From JBQTIM01 sp052388135 (GTDB lineage: Bacteria; Elusimicrobiota; Elusimicrobia; FEN-1173): a stretch of DNA of 27,182 nucleotides. Positions 20,450 to 27,182 of the stretch are shown piece by piece; the stretch's first letter is position 1; the number at the start of each line of letters is the position of its first letter. The notes below the pieces were generated by a model, which was given only the letters and a program-made list of their open reading frames with translations, had not been told where the DNA came from and searched no databases. The position numbers and the translations under genes are program-made. The DNA lies in contig JBQTIM010000046.1 in assembly GCA_052388135.1 (NCBI GenBank), forward strand, positions 1 to 27,182, in the 5' to 3' direction.

Positions 20450-21579
20450 TGCTGAAGAAGTCGCTGAAGCTTGTAGGCCAGGATATCGTCCATCTTTTTC
20501 ACGATGGCCAGCTGCCTCTCCGCCAAATCCCGGTGGCCCATCTCCAAATAAAGGGCGCCCAAATCGTAATGGGCTTGCCCGAACCCGGGGTCCGCCTCCA
20601 CCGCGCGCTTATAGGCTTCCACGGCCCTGCTTTTCTTTTTCAATTTGTAATAAGCCACGCCCATGCCGTGAAGGGACACGGCGTCCTTGGGGTCCACCCG
20701 CGCGGCTTGTTTGTAGGCTTCCAGAGCCTCGTGCCAGCGCTCCTGCGCGGCGTAGGCGACGCCCATGGAATGGAAGGCCGGGCTGTCCGGATTGATCCGC
20801 ACCGCCTGGCGGGCGGCCACCACGGCGCTGCTCCACAACCGCAGGCGGATGTAACAGGCGGCGATGTTTTCGTAGGCGCGCGCGTCCTTGGCGTTGAGGC
20901 GGACGGCCTTTTGGTAAGCCTCCAAAGCCTCCTCGTAGCGGCCCATTTGAAAGTAGGAATCGCCCACTCCCAGGCTCGCGGCCAGCGACTCGGGCCGGAA
21001 GATGCGGAGCCGCTCATAATATTTGATGGCGCTCTCGGGCTTGCCCATTTTTTCGTAAGCGAGCGCCAGGTTGGCCAGGGCATCCGCGTCGGAGGGGCGG
21101 TGTTTTAGAAGGGATTGCAGCACGGCGGCGGCTTTCTCATAACCGCCCGAATTGATGTGGGCGGCCGCCAGGTTGTGAAGGAGATGGTCGGAAACGTCGG
21201 GATCGAGGCGGCGGGCTTCCTCATACGCGGCGGCGGCCTCCGCCCAGCGGCCGATCTTGCCGTAGGCGACGCCTAAATTATAGCGGACGCCCGGGCCGGC
21301 GTCGCCCGCCTGGATGGCCCTTTGGAAGGCCGGCGCCGCCGTTTCCCAGTTTCCGAGCGCGGCCCGGCAATTGCCGATCTCGAACCAAGCGTCGGCCCGG
21401 CGCGCATCCTCTTTTACGACCCTTTCAAAATAAGGCAGGGCGCCGGCGCAGTTCCCCTCCGCCTGAAGAGTTTTCGCCGTCTTGAAGAACTCGGTGGAAA
21501 GGTCTTCCGCTCGGATGATAGCCGCGGCGAAAAAAGCGCACCCGACGAAACAAACGCTCCTGAAAACCCGCATGACCAT
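20446..21579 (-). CDS. Secreted tetratricopeptide-repeat protein
   Basis: A 377-residue protein with an N-terminal signal peptide (residues 1-24, CFVGCAFFAAAIIRA). After it come about nine to ten TPR units of 34 residues carrying the usual W/L-G-Y-A-F-A-P pattern, for example ADAWFEIGNCRAALGNWETA, SDADALANLALAYEKMGKPE, LAASLGVGDSYFQMGRYEEA, KDAVSLHGMGVAYYKLKKKS and GFGQAHYDLGALYLEMGHRD. It is a protein-interaction scaffold, exported to the periplasm. It begins 11 bases after the GH94-like gene and overlaps the HEAT gene. ATG at 21579 was used; an in-frame ATG at 21573 is equally possible. Confidence 0.87.
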   Translation of the reverse strand: MVMRVFRSVCFVGCAFFAAAIIRAEDLSTEFFKTAKTLQAEGNCAGALPYFERVVKEDARRADAWFEIGNCRAALGNWETAAPAFQRAIQAGDAGPGVRYNLGVAYGKIGRWAEAAAAYEEARRLDPDVSDHLLHNLAAAHINSGGYEKAAAVLQSLLKHRPSDADALANLALAYEKMGKPESAIKYYERLRIFRPESLAASLGVGDSYFQMGRYEEALEAYQKAVRLNAKDARAYENIAACYIRLRLWSSAVVAARQAVRINPDSPAFHSMGVAYAAQERWHEALEAYKQAARVDPKDAVSLHGMGVAYYKLKKKSRAVEAYKRAVEADPGFGQAHYDLGALYLEMGHRDLAERQLAIVKKMDDILAYKLQRLLQH

Positions 21580-21590
21580 CCTGTGCCGCG

Positions 21591-23879
21591 CTATTCCTTG
21601 CCGGCGGGCCCCACGAAAACAAGGACGTCGTGCGTGCGGTTCGACAACGCCGGCAAGACCTCGCCGGCCAAAGGGCGCCCGTTGAAAACGATCTTCTGCG
21701 CGCCCGGCTTCAACTTAGGATCCCGCCGGAACTGGATTTTGTACGTGCCGCCCCGGAAAACGCGCACGGCACGGGCCGTCTTCCATTCCGGCGGCAGGCA
21801 AGGGCGAATCCTCAGGCCGTCCCAATCGGGTTGAATACCCAATATTCCCTCGGTCAGCGCCTTGTAAAGCCAGGCGGCCGAGTTTGCGCTCCAGGCGCCC
21901 TCCGCGCGGCCCGGACTCACGGAAGCCGGACCGTCCACATAATCAGGGACCACGAACGGCTCCGCGCCATACAGCGCGGGATTCGACGATCCGCGCAGCA
22001 CAGGAGAAAGTTTTTTACACAGCTCCCAGGCGCGCCGCGGCCGCCCGAGAGCGCATTCCATCTGCAGAGCCCACACCGCCGCGCGGGTTTGCACGCCTCC
22101 GTTCTCCCGCGCTCCCGGCGGATAACCCGCGGACGAATCCTCATGGGGCGGCGCCAAGAACAACGGTCCGTGAGGACTCTCCAAATGCCTCTCGATGGAT
22201 TTCGCCAAAGTGTTCCGCCGCCCGGGAGAGTCGGCCACGCCGCCGAGGACGGACCAAACCTGGCTGTCCAAATAAACGCGGCCTTCGCGGCCGCGGCGGG
22301 TCCCGAAAACGGCTCCCCTCCCGTCGATGCCGCCCGCGTAGCATTCTCCGTCCCAGGCCCGGCGCTTGAGCGTCGCTTTTAATTTGCGTCCGGAAGACAG
22401 GAATTTGACGGCCCGCCGCTTTTCCGCGGCCGGCAATTCTCCCCGGCCCGCCGCGCTTTCCACCATGGCCGCCCAGTCCGTCAATAGGCCGCAGAGGAAT
22501 TGCGCCTTCCAGGCGTTCGCGCCCGGGCGGCTCCCGCCGGCGGCCGACAGCCACGGTGCGGCGAAACGCTTCCAAGCCTCTTCCAGCGCGCGGCCGGCCG
22601 CGTCATACACGGACGCCGCGCCCCGCCGTTGGCCGTCAACTCCGGCCGCGCGGGCGGAAAGCAAAGCCCACTGGCCCGTTTCCCTCAGATAACTCAAGAC
22701 AACGGACGGCAGCCAAAGCGCTCCTTCCGCATCATCGGACAGGCGCCCCCGCGAGACGCCGGCGGCCGCCGCAAGGATTCGATCTCGGACCTGCTCCGCA
22801 TCCAAAGGCAGGTACGCCGGGCTCTCCTCCAGACCGCCCCGCGAAATCCCGGACAGCGTCTGATACTTCAGCCAAGTGTTCGCCAGCAAATCGAAGGACG
22901 CGTCGGGCGTTTCCACCGTAAACGAGGAGAGATACTTGTCCCAAAACATTTCGGTGTTGTTCCAGGCGTTGTCGACCTGGGAAAAATCCTGGAACTGCCG
23001 CGCCTTCGCCAGGGCCCGGGTTTCCGAGCCGGCGACGCCTATGGAGAGCAGGAGGCTCTTTTCTTGGCCCGCCTTCAACGGCACCGGCACGCACAATCCG
23101 GCCGCCGGCCGGCCGCCGTCTCCGGAAGCTTTGTTGTCGTAACGGCCGCGGCGCAAAGCGGCGGGGCTGCGCCGGGACCCATAAGCGCCCAGGAACGCTT
23201 CCCGGGCGCCGCACCAATCCCGCACCGGCGCGCTCACCGCGTGCCACGCGAAACTTTCCTCGGCGCGGCTCCGCACGCCGTCTTGGGGAGGCGGACCGAA
23301 ACGCCGCGCCACAACGACGCGCCCGTTCCCTTCCAAGGAAGGGCGCGTGAAAAAGCCGCCCGGCCCGCCGTCTTCGCCCGCCACGCCCCGGCCCCATTCC
23401 AGATAAGTCCACAGGGTGAGCTGGCGCGGCTTCTTCGAAAGATTGCGGATCCGCAAGCGCCATATCTCCAGAGTCTCCCCTTGAGGCACGAACACCAGCC
23501 ACTGGGCTTGAATGCCTTTGAACTGAGAGGTGATGATGGTGCAGCCCACGCCGTGGACGCATTGATAATGGTCGAAGGCGGGCTGCGTCGGCTGCCACCC
23601 CGCCGACCAAAACTCCCCCGTCCGCTCATCGCGGATGTAAATATGGCGTCCCTCATCGTCCAACAGCGCGTCGCCGCCTCCCCGGGTCGTCTTGTTCCAG
23701 GGAGAGCCTTCCCGCCAGGAAAAACCCGACCCCGTTTGAGATACGGAAACGCCGTATTCTCCGGCGGAAATCACGTTCCTCCAAGGCCGGGGGGCGTCTG
23801 GCTTGGTGATGATGAAGCTCTTACCGTCATCGGAAAAATGGCCGTAAGGGGTCTTATAGGGAAAGCGGGGAAGTCTCAT
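21591..23879 (-). CDS. GH94-family (cellobiose phosphorylase-like) protein, catalytic residues apparently lost
   Basis: A 762-residue protein, cytoplasmic by lack of a signal peptide. The N-terminal beta-sandwich is plainly GH94: YGHFSDDGKSFIITKPDAPRPW (12-33), EYGVSVSQTGSGFS, RHIYIRDERTGEFWSAGWQP (79-98), FVPQGETLEIWRLRIRNLS. The barrel keeps NTWLKYQT, SDDAEGALWLPSVV and GYPPGARENGGVQTRAAVWA (585-604). But the DWND segment carrying the general-acid Asp is replaced by APWLSAAGGSRPG (441-453). The His expected in the THA after ENGG is Arg599, and the phosphate-loop TGSAGW reads SANSAAW (664-670). Active GH94 enzymes cleave beta-glucosides with phosphate; this one is probably inactive or has another role. 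First gene of the run with TPR, HEAT, rlmD and pcrA; GAGGAG precedes the ATG. Confidence 0.85.
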   Translation of the reverse strand: MRLPRFPYKTPYGHFSDDGKSFIITKPDAPRPWRNVISAGEYGVSVSQTGSGFSWREGSPWNKTTRGGGDALLDDEGRHIYIRDERTGEFWSAGWQPTQPAFDHYQCVHGVGCTIITSQFKGIQAQWLVFVPQGETLEIWRLRIRNLSKKPRQLTLWTYLEWGRGVAGEDGGPGGFFTRPSLEGNGRVVVARRFGPPPQDGVRSRAEESFAWHAVSAPVRDWCGAREAFLGAYGSRRSPAALRRGRYDNKASGDGGRPAAGLCVPVPLKAGQEKSLLLSIGVAGSETRALAKARQFQDFSQVDNAWNNTEMFWDKYLSSFTVETPDASFDLLANTWLKYQTLSGISRGGLEESPAYLPLDAEQVRDRILAAAAGVSRGRLSDDAEGALWLPSVVLSYLRETGQWALLSARAAGVDGQRRGAASVYDAAGRALEEAWKRFAAPWLSAAGGSRPGANAWKAQFLCGLLTDWAAMVESAAGRGELPAAEKRRAVKFLSSGRKLKATLKRRAWDGECYAGGIDGRGAVFGTRRGREGRVYLDSQVWSVLGGVADSPGRRNTLAKSIERHLESPHGPLFLAPPHEDSSAGYPPGARENGGVQTRAAVWALQMECALGRPRRAWELCKKLSPVLRGSSNPALYGAEPFVVPDYVDGPASVSPGRAEGAWSANSAAWLYKALTEGILGIQPDWDGLRIRPCLPPEWKTARAVRVFRGGTYKIQFRRDPKLKPGAQKIVFNGRPLAGEVLPALSNRTHDVLVFVGPAGKE

Positions 23880-24134
23880 CCGATGGAATCTCCTCGTCCG
23901 ATGTAGGGAAACTTTTCAGCAGCGGTTATGTTATAAAAAACGGAGATTAAAGGCCATTAAGGCGGACGAACCGATGGGCTCCTTGGGTTACAAAAAATTT
24001 ACAATTTGTTAATGCTCTTTTCCCCCGGCAGTGCTAAAATAGAAAGAGAAGCCGCCGACAGATGCGGCGACGTGTCGGACCCCCATGATCTACCAAAGCT
24101 CACAGCCTCAAAGAAACGAGGAGGAAAAAAGGAA
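23880..24134. other. Divergent intergenic region, GH94-like operon / fibre-like locus
   Basis: 255 bases with no gene. The stretch 23925-24045 is notably AT-rich. On the minus strand TATAAC (23935-23930) is a possible -10 for the GH94-like operon, without a good -35. On the plus strand TGCTAAAAT (24032-24040) is an extended -10 for the subunit gene, giving a leader of about 90 bases. Within that leader CCGCCGACAGATGCGGCG (24050-24067) can form a small hairpin. Confidence 0.45.
24032..24040 (+). promoter_or_regulatory. Possible extended -10 promoter of the subunit gene
   Basis: TGCTAAAAT matches the extended -10 pattern, similar to TGCTAGAAT before the kinase gene. No -35 stands at the right distance (TTGTTA at 24006 is 23 bases away). 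Expected start of transcription about 24047. Confidence 0.4.
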
Positions 24135-24692
24135 ATGAAAAAGATTACAGCGATAGCACTGGCGGCCGTTCTCGGCGCGTGGTCCTTGCCGAAACCGGCC
24201 CACGCCATAGAAGACGGTCCCGAAACCGTGGGCGTCACCTTGGCGATCAGCGAGCAGTTCAACATCGTCGTGCCCGTCAGCTCCATCGACTTCGGAGCCA
24301 ACAGCGTGGCCACGGAGACGGCACCCCAGACTGTTGGACCCATCCAAGTGTTCGCCAACCGCAGCCAGGCGTGGTACGTGAAGCTGAGCGCCGACCCGCT
24401 GACGCACTCCGACGGCACCACCACGATCCCCAACGAGACCGACGGCGCCGCGATCACCTCGGGATTCCGCTACTTTCACACCTTCGACAATCCCGACGGA
24501 AACGAAATTCCGGCCACCGGCTCGGCTCTCTTCGTTCCCACCAGCCCCAGCGTCGTGTTCGAGGCGGGGCCCGCGATTCACAACGCGAACCCCACTGAAT
24601 TCGGCCTCGGTTTCCTGGCCGTGATCAAGGGCACGCAAAAAGCCGGAACCTACACCACGACCCTCAACCTGCTGCTGACGGAGACGCTCTAA
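24135..24692 (+). CDS. Secreted beta-rich protein, candidate major fibre subunit
   Basis: A 185-residue exported protein; ATG 24135 follows an AGGAAAAAAGGAA ribosome site. Signal peptide residues 1-24 (KKITAIALAAVLGAWSLPKPAHA), cut before IEDG. The mature domain of about 160 residues has no cysteine and is beta-rich: SIDFGANS, QAWYVKLSADPLTHSDG, FGLGFLAVIKGTQ. It ends AGTYTTTLNLLLTETL, the final-strand pattern of surface beta-sandwich proteins such as WxL-domain or spore-coat-U-like proteins. Those names mark a resemblance in style, not a family call. Its neighbour at 24812 is a clear paralogue. A strong terminator follows at once, so this gene should be made in excess over the rest of the locus. 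Likely a structural subunit; no function proven. Confidence 0.75.
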   Translation: MKKITAIALAAVLGAWSLPKPAHAIEDGPETVGVTLAISEQFNIVVPVSSIDFGANSVATETAPQTVGPIQVFANRSQAWYVKLSADPLTHSDGTTTIPNETDGAAITSGFRYFHTFDNPDGNEIPATGSALFVPTSPSVVFEAGPAIHNANPTEFGLGFLAVIKGTQKAGTYTTTLNLLLTETL

Positions 24693-24710
24693 GACTACCC
24701 AAGGCCGCTC

Positions 24711-24755
24711 GCCCGGGAACGGAGTCTCATCATCCGTTCCCGGGCCGGTCTTTTT
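24711..24755 (+). terminator. Strong intrinsic terminator after the first subunit gene
   Basis: GCCCGGGAACGGA (24711-24723) pairs perfectly with TCCGTTCCCGGGC (24733-24745) around a nine-base loop, followed by CGGTCTTTTT. It lies between the two paralogous subunit genes. The genes beyond it are read either by read-through or from a promoter I could not find in 24756-24811. Confidence 0.88.
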
Positions 24756-24811
24756 CTAGACTTCCGCCGCTGCGCTCCATCCTCTAAAGGCGGAACAACC
24801 AAGGAAACCTC

Positions 24812-25309
24812 ATGATGTTTCGCTTCGTCCGCCCGCCGGTTCCTTGGTCGCGTCCGGCCTTCCTGGCGGCCTTCCTTGTTTTATCGGCAGGACGCGCGGA
24901 GGCGGTCTTTTTTTTACAGGCCGACAACGCGTCCATTCATTTCGGCCCGGCCGATCCCGGCTTCGAAACGGCGCCCCAAGTGGTCACCCTCAACGCCCAA
25001 TCCGACGCGGGCGCGGCCTGGTTCATCAAAATGCGGGCGGCGCCCCTCGCCCACTCGGAGGGAGATACGATTCCCTCGTCGGCCTTCCTTTATTGGTTCG
25101 GAAGCGACCAGCCCGGCACCGAAGCTCCCCCTTTCCCATCGACCGCGCCCGTTCCGGCATCCGACGAAACGATTTACGCCGGAGGAGCGGATGAATGCGT
25201 TGAGGCGCCATGCTCTTTTTCATTGGGTTTCAAGGTGGTGGTGCCCCGCGTGCAGAGGGCCGGGGCTTATTCCACGTCCTTGGTTTTCACTCTGATGGAC
25301 AGCCGATGA
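24812..25309 (+). CDS. Secreted paralogue of the upstream subunit, candidate minor subunit
   Basis: A 165-residue exported protein; ATG 24812 (an adjacent ATG at 24815 is equivalent) follows AAGGAAA. Signal peptide to about residue 32 (FLAAFLVLSAGRAEA). It aligns by eye to the upstream protein over its whole mature length: SIHFG with SIDFG, then ETAPQVV with ETAPQTV, AWFIKMRAAPLAHSEGD with AWYVKLSADPLTHSDG, and FSLGFKVVVPRVQRAGAYST with FGLGFLAVIKGTQKAGTYTT. Unlike the paralogue it carries a short Cys loop, ECVEAPCS, probably a disulfide, and it is shorter. Its stop overlaps the chaperone-like ATG by four bases (ATGA). Likely a tip or adaptor version of the subunit; inference from order and similarity. 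Confidence 0.75.
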   Translation: MMFRFVRPPVPWSRPAFLAAFLVLSAGRAEAVFFLQADNASIHFGPADPGFETAPQVVTLNAQSDAGAAWFIKMRAAPLAHSEGDTIPSSAFLYWFGSDQPGTEAPPFPSTAPVPASDETIYAGGADECVEAPCSFSLGFKVVVPRVQRAGAYSTSLVFTLMDSR

Positions 25310-26088
25310 AAGCGACGCTCGTTTTCGCAGGTTTGCTGGCCGCCGCCGCGCCGATCCGCGCTTACGTTCAGGCGGACCCCTCCGCCGTTCAAGTGCAAGT
25401 TTCCACCGGCGGCTCCCACACCGGCAGCATCCGGCTGAAAAACATGACGGACAAAGCCTTGGACGTTTCCGGCAAGGTCATGGATTGGAAATACGAGAAG
25501 CCCAACGGGGTCAAAGAGTTCCTGCCGGCCGGCACGACGAAGCATTCCGCCGCTGCCTGGATGACGCTGACGCCGGACCGCCTCACCCTGGGGCCCGGGA
25601 AAACGGCGGAAGTTCGTTACACGCTGTCGGTGCCGGCGAACGCCGAGGGCGGCCGTTATGCCGCCGTCCTTTTTTCCGCTTTCGTTCCGCAGGTCCAGCA
25701 AAAGGCGAGGGTGGTGGTGAACGTCGCCCTTCAAGTGGCCACTCTGTTCTTGATGGAGGTGGAGAACACCCAGAAAGTGCGGGGACGGATCACGGGGTTG
25801 AAGGTCATCAATCCCCGCGCCAAGCGCCCGCTGGAGGTGCGCGCCTCGTTCCGAAACGAAGGCAACGTGCGCTTGGACGCGAAAGGCCGCTTGTCCATCC
25901 TCAACGCCAAGGGGAACGCCGTGGGGTGGACCAAATTTTCGGATTTGAAGACGCTGCCGGGGGACGAATGGCCGGCCACGGCCACCTGGTCGGGGGGCTT
26001 GGCTCCCGGAAACTACCGATTGGTGGCCACGTTCGAACTTGCCCCGGGCCACATCCTGGTGGAGGAGCAGGACCTTAGGATTGAATGA
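25306..26088 (+). CDS. Periplasmic chaperone-like protein (PapD/DUF916-like immunoglobulin folds)
   Basis: A 260-residue exported protein starting at ATG 25306 inside the stop of the previous gene. Signal peptide residues 1-18 (LVFAGLLAAAAPIRA). The first domain, about 20-130, has the pattern of PapD-like or DUF916 domains: a strand pair VQVQVSTGGSHTGSIRLKN, then WMTLTPDRLTLGPGKTAEVRYTLSVP and GGRYAAVLFSA. The second, about 155-260, is another immunoglobulin-like fold with VRASFRNEGNVRLDAKG and LAPGNYRLVATFEL. In chaperone-usher systems such proteins cap subunits in the periplasm; in WxL systems of Gram-positive bacteria the DUF916 protein binds surface subunits. Position between subunits and the outer-membrane protein fits a subunit-binding role. 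No strict PapD signature (paired Arg/Lys cleft) could be confirmed. Confidence 0.72.
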   Translation: MKATLVFAGLLAAAAPIRAYVQADPSAVQVQVSTGGSHTGSIRLKNMTDKALDVSGKVMDWKYEKPNGVKEFLPAGTTKHSAAAWMTLTPDRLTLGPGKTAEVRYTLSVPANAEGGRYAAVLFSAFVPQVQQKARVVVNVALQVATLFLMEVENTQKVRGRITGLKVINPRAKRPLEVRASFRNEGNVRLDAKGRLSILNAKGNAVGWTKFSDLKTLPGDEWPATATWSGGLAPGNYRLVATFELAPGHILVEEQDLRIE

Positions 26089-27182
26089 GGCGCCGCCGGA
26101 ACCGCGCACGCCTGTGGCCGGTTTTCCTTTTCCAGGCGGGCTTGCTGGCGGCGCAGGACGCGCCTTTGGAACCGGGGGCTGAGTCCCTCCCGGACCCCTC
26201 CCCCCTTCGGGACGAGCCTCTCGTGGTGGACGAAAACCTCGAGATCGTCCGCAGCCAAATCAAAGAGCTGGACGCTTCCGGGGTGCGGAATTTCCTCGTG
26301 GTGGACCCCACCCTCGTGCGGCTCAACTTCGTGTCCGAAGGAAATCGCCTCTACGCTTACGGCCTCGCCCTGGGCTCCACCTACGTCCACCTGTGGACCT
26401 CGGAGGGCCGGCGAACGATTCGAGTCACGGTCGTTCCATCCTCGCGCAAAAAACCGGGCGACGTCCGCAGGGGCGAAGGGTTTAAAGTCCGCCACAGCCT
26501 TCGCTCGGACCGGCAAATCGTGGATTACGACAGCGTGCCCGGTTCGCTCAGCACGCGCTTCGATGCCTATGATTTTTCCATGGACGGAAAAACCAGGTTC
26601 GGGCAGAACAGGACGGCCTTCCGGGTGACCGACCAGACGCGCAACGGCGGCTATCTTTCGCGCGCGCAGACCCAATTCCGCGGCGCGGCCGGCGAATTTT
26701 CCGCCGGCGACGTCGGCATTTTTCTCTCGCAAGTGACGATCCCATTCCTCAGCTTTCAAGGAGCCCATTGGCGGTCGCCCCGCTCGGGACGCGTCTCGCT
26801 GGACCTTCTCGGCGGAGACGCGCACCGGAGCTGGTGGGGCCGGCCGCCGCTCCTCTTTCAGCAGGAACAGCTGCCTTTCGCCGCTTACCGGGCGGGGCTC
26901 TCGGTCTCCAAAACGGCGGAAATTTACGCCGTAGGCTCCCGCGCGTTCGAGGACCGCTTTCCGGACCGCAGAGCCAACGATGGAGCCGGCGTCCGCTGGC
27001 GCGACGGCCCCTGGGGCGCGCGGGCGGAAGGCGCGCGGTCCGCCGCCGGCGGGGACGCGCTTTACGCCGACGTGGAGCACAACCGGAAATTCTGGTCCGC
27101 GCTTTTCGCCGTCAGCAACGCCGCCAAGGACTACGCCATCGTGAGCGGCCCCTCGGGCGAGCAGGGCGTCCGCAGCCAAAGA
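26085..27182 (+). CDS. Outer-membrane barrel-like protein with secretin-type N-domain (partial, usher-like)
   Basis: An open frame from ATG 26085 (ATGA overlap with the chaperone-like gene) to the window end: 366 codons, no stop, so the C-terminus is missing. Signal peptide about residues 1-23 (RLWPVFLFQAGLLAA). Residues 46-118 match the pilus/secretin N-domain pattern (T2SS-T3SS_pil_N): ENLEIVRSQIKELD, NFLVVDPTLVRLNFVSEGNR, YAYGLALGSTYVHLWTSEGR, RTIRVTVVP. From about residue 145 it is a series of short amphipathic strands ending in polar turns (FDAYDFSMDGKTRFGQNRTA, YLSRAQTQFRG), with GDVGIFLSQVTIPFLSFQGA like the start of large outer-membrane barrels. Probably the export channel or surface anchor for the two subunits. 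Usher-like by context only; no classical FimD sequence is recognised. Confidence 0.72.
   Translation, partial: MRRRRNRARLWPVFLFQAGLLAAQDAPLEPGAESLPDPSPLRDEPLVVDENLEIVRSQIKELDASGVRNFLVVDPTLVRLNFVSEGNRLYAYGLALGSTYVHLWTSEGRRTIRVTVVPSSRKKPGDVRRGEGFKVRHSLRSDRQIVDYDSVPGSLSTRFDAYDFSMDGKTRFGQNRTAFRVTDQTRNGGYLSRAQTQFRGAAGEFSAGDVGIFLSQVTIPFLSFQGAHWRSPRSGRVSLDLLGGDAHRSWWGRPPLLFQQEQLPFAAYRAGLSVSKTAEIYAVGSRAFEDRFPDRRANDGAGVRWRDGPWGARAEGARSAAGGDALYADVEHNRKFWSALFAVSNAAKDYAIVSGPSGEQGVRSQR

Noticed and set aside
24026..24040. Sigma-54 promoter (GGCA...TGCTA) before the first subunit gene
   Set aside because: The GG and GC elements do not have the required spacing and the downstream element is TGCTA, not TTGCA; the extended -10 reading is simpler.

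Overview
The window comes from a high-GC, double-membraned bacterium. Evidence for the cell type is an outer-membrane-barrel-like protein, lipoprotein-type signal peptides, a secretin-type N-domain on a barrel-like protein, and indirect Asn/Gln-tRNA charging by GatCAB. The gene mix and promoter style would suit a high-GC Elusimicrobiota-like lineage. That placement is a guess from general familiarity; no marker here settles it.

Layout. (1) 1-3049, minus strand: an operon for a polar amino-acid ABC importer (fused binding protein-permease, then ATPase), a small membrane-anchored protein, a ClpS-like N-degron adaptor and the 5' part of an unknown gene cut by the window edge. (2) 3171-7595, plus: a very large hybrid histidine kinase (CHASE, 2 GAF, 3 PAS, HisKA, HATPase, REC), divergent from the importer. 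(3) 7596-8926: a patch with two small secreted-protein genes (a barrel-like protein and a tiny lipoprotein) set among three hairpin-plus-tRNA-3'-end copies. Only the last belongs to an intact tRNA, the initiator tRNA-fMet. (4) 8927-10390, minus: gatB, then a 370-base palindrome-rich intergenic stretch. (5) 10763-11539, plus: a FabL-type enoyl-ACP reductase. (6) 11555-15221, minus: gatC-gatA-glycosyltransferase-DUF502-Nudix, tightly packed except for a long inverted repeat between gatC and gatA. (7) 15333-15773, minus: a lone secreted protein. (8) 15915-23879, minus: a five-gene run of GH94-like protein, TPR protein, HEAT-repeat lipoprotein, RlmD-type methyltransferase and PcrA/UvrD helicase. 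(9) 24135-27182, plus: two paralogous secreted beta-rich proteins, a PapD/DUF916-like chaperone-type protein, and the start of an outer-membrane-barrel-like protein carrying a secretin-type N-domain.

The best candidate for an undescribed system is region 9. Its genes overlap by ATGA junctions, the first is followed by a strong terminator, and the order (major subunit, terminator, minor subunit, chaperone, outer-membrane protein) resembles a chaperone-usher fibre locus without an obvious classical usher or pilin. Other points of interest are a GH94-family protein that appears to have lost its catalytic and phosphate-binding residues, the repeated tRNA-fMet 3' ends, and nested palindromes upstream of gatB.
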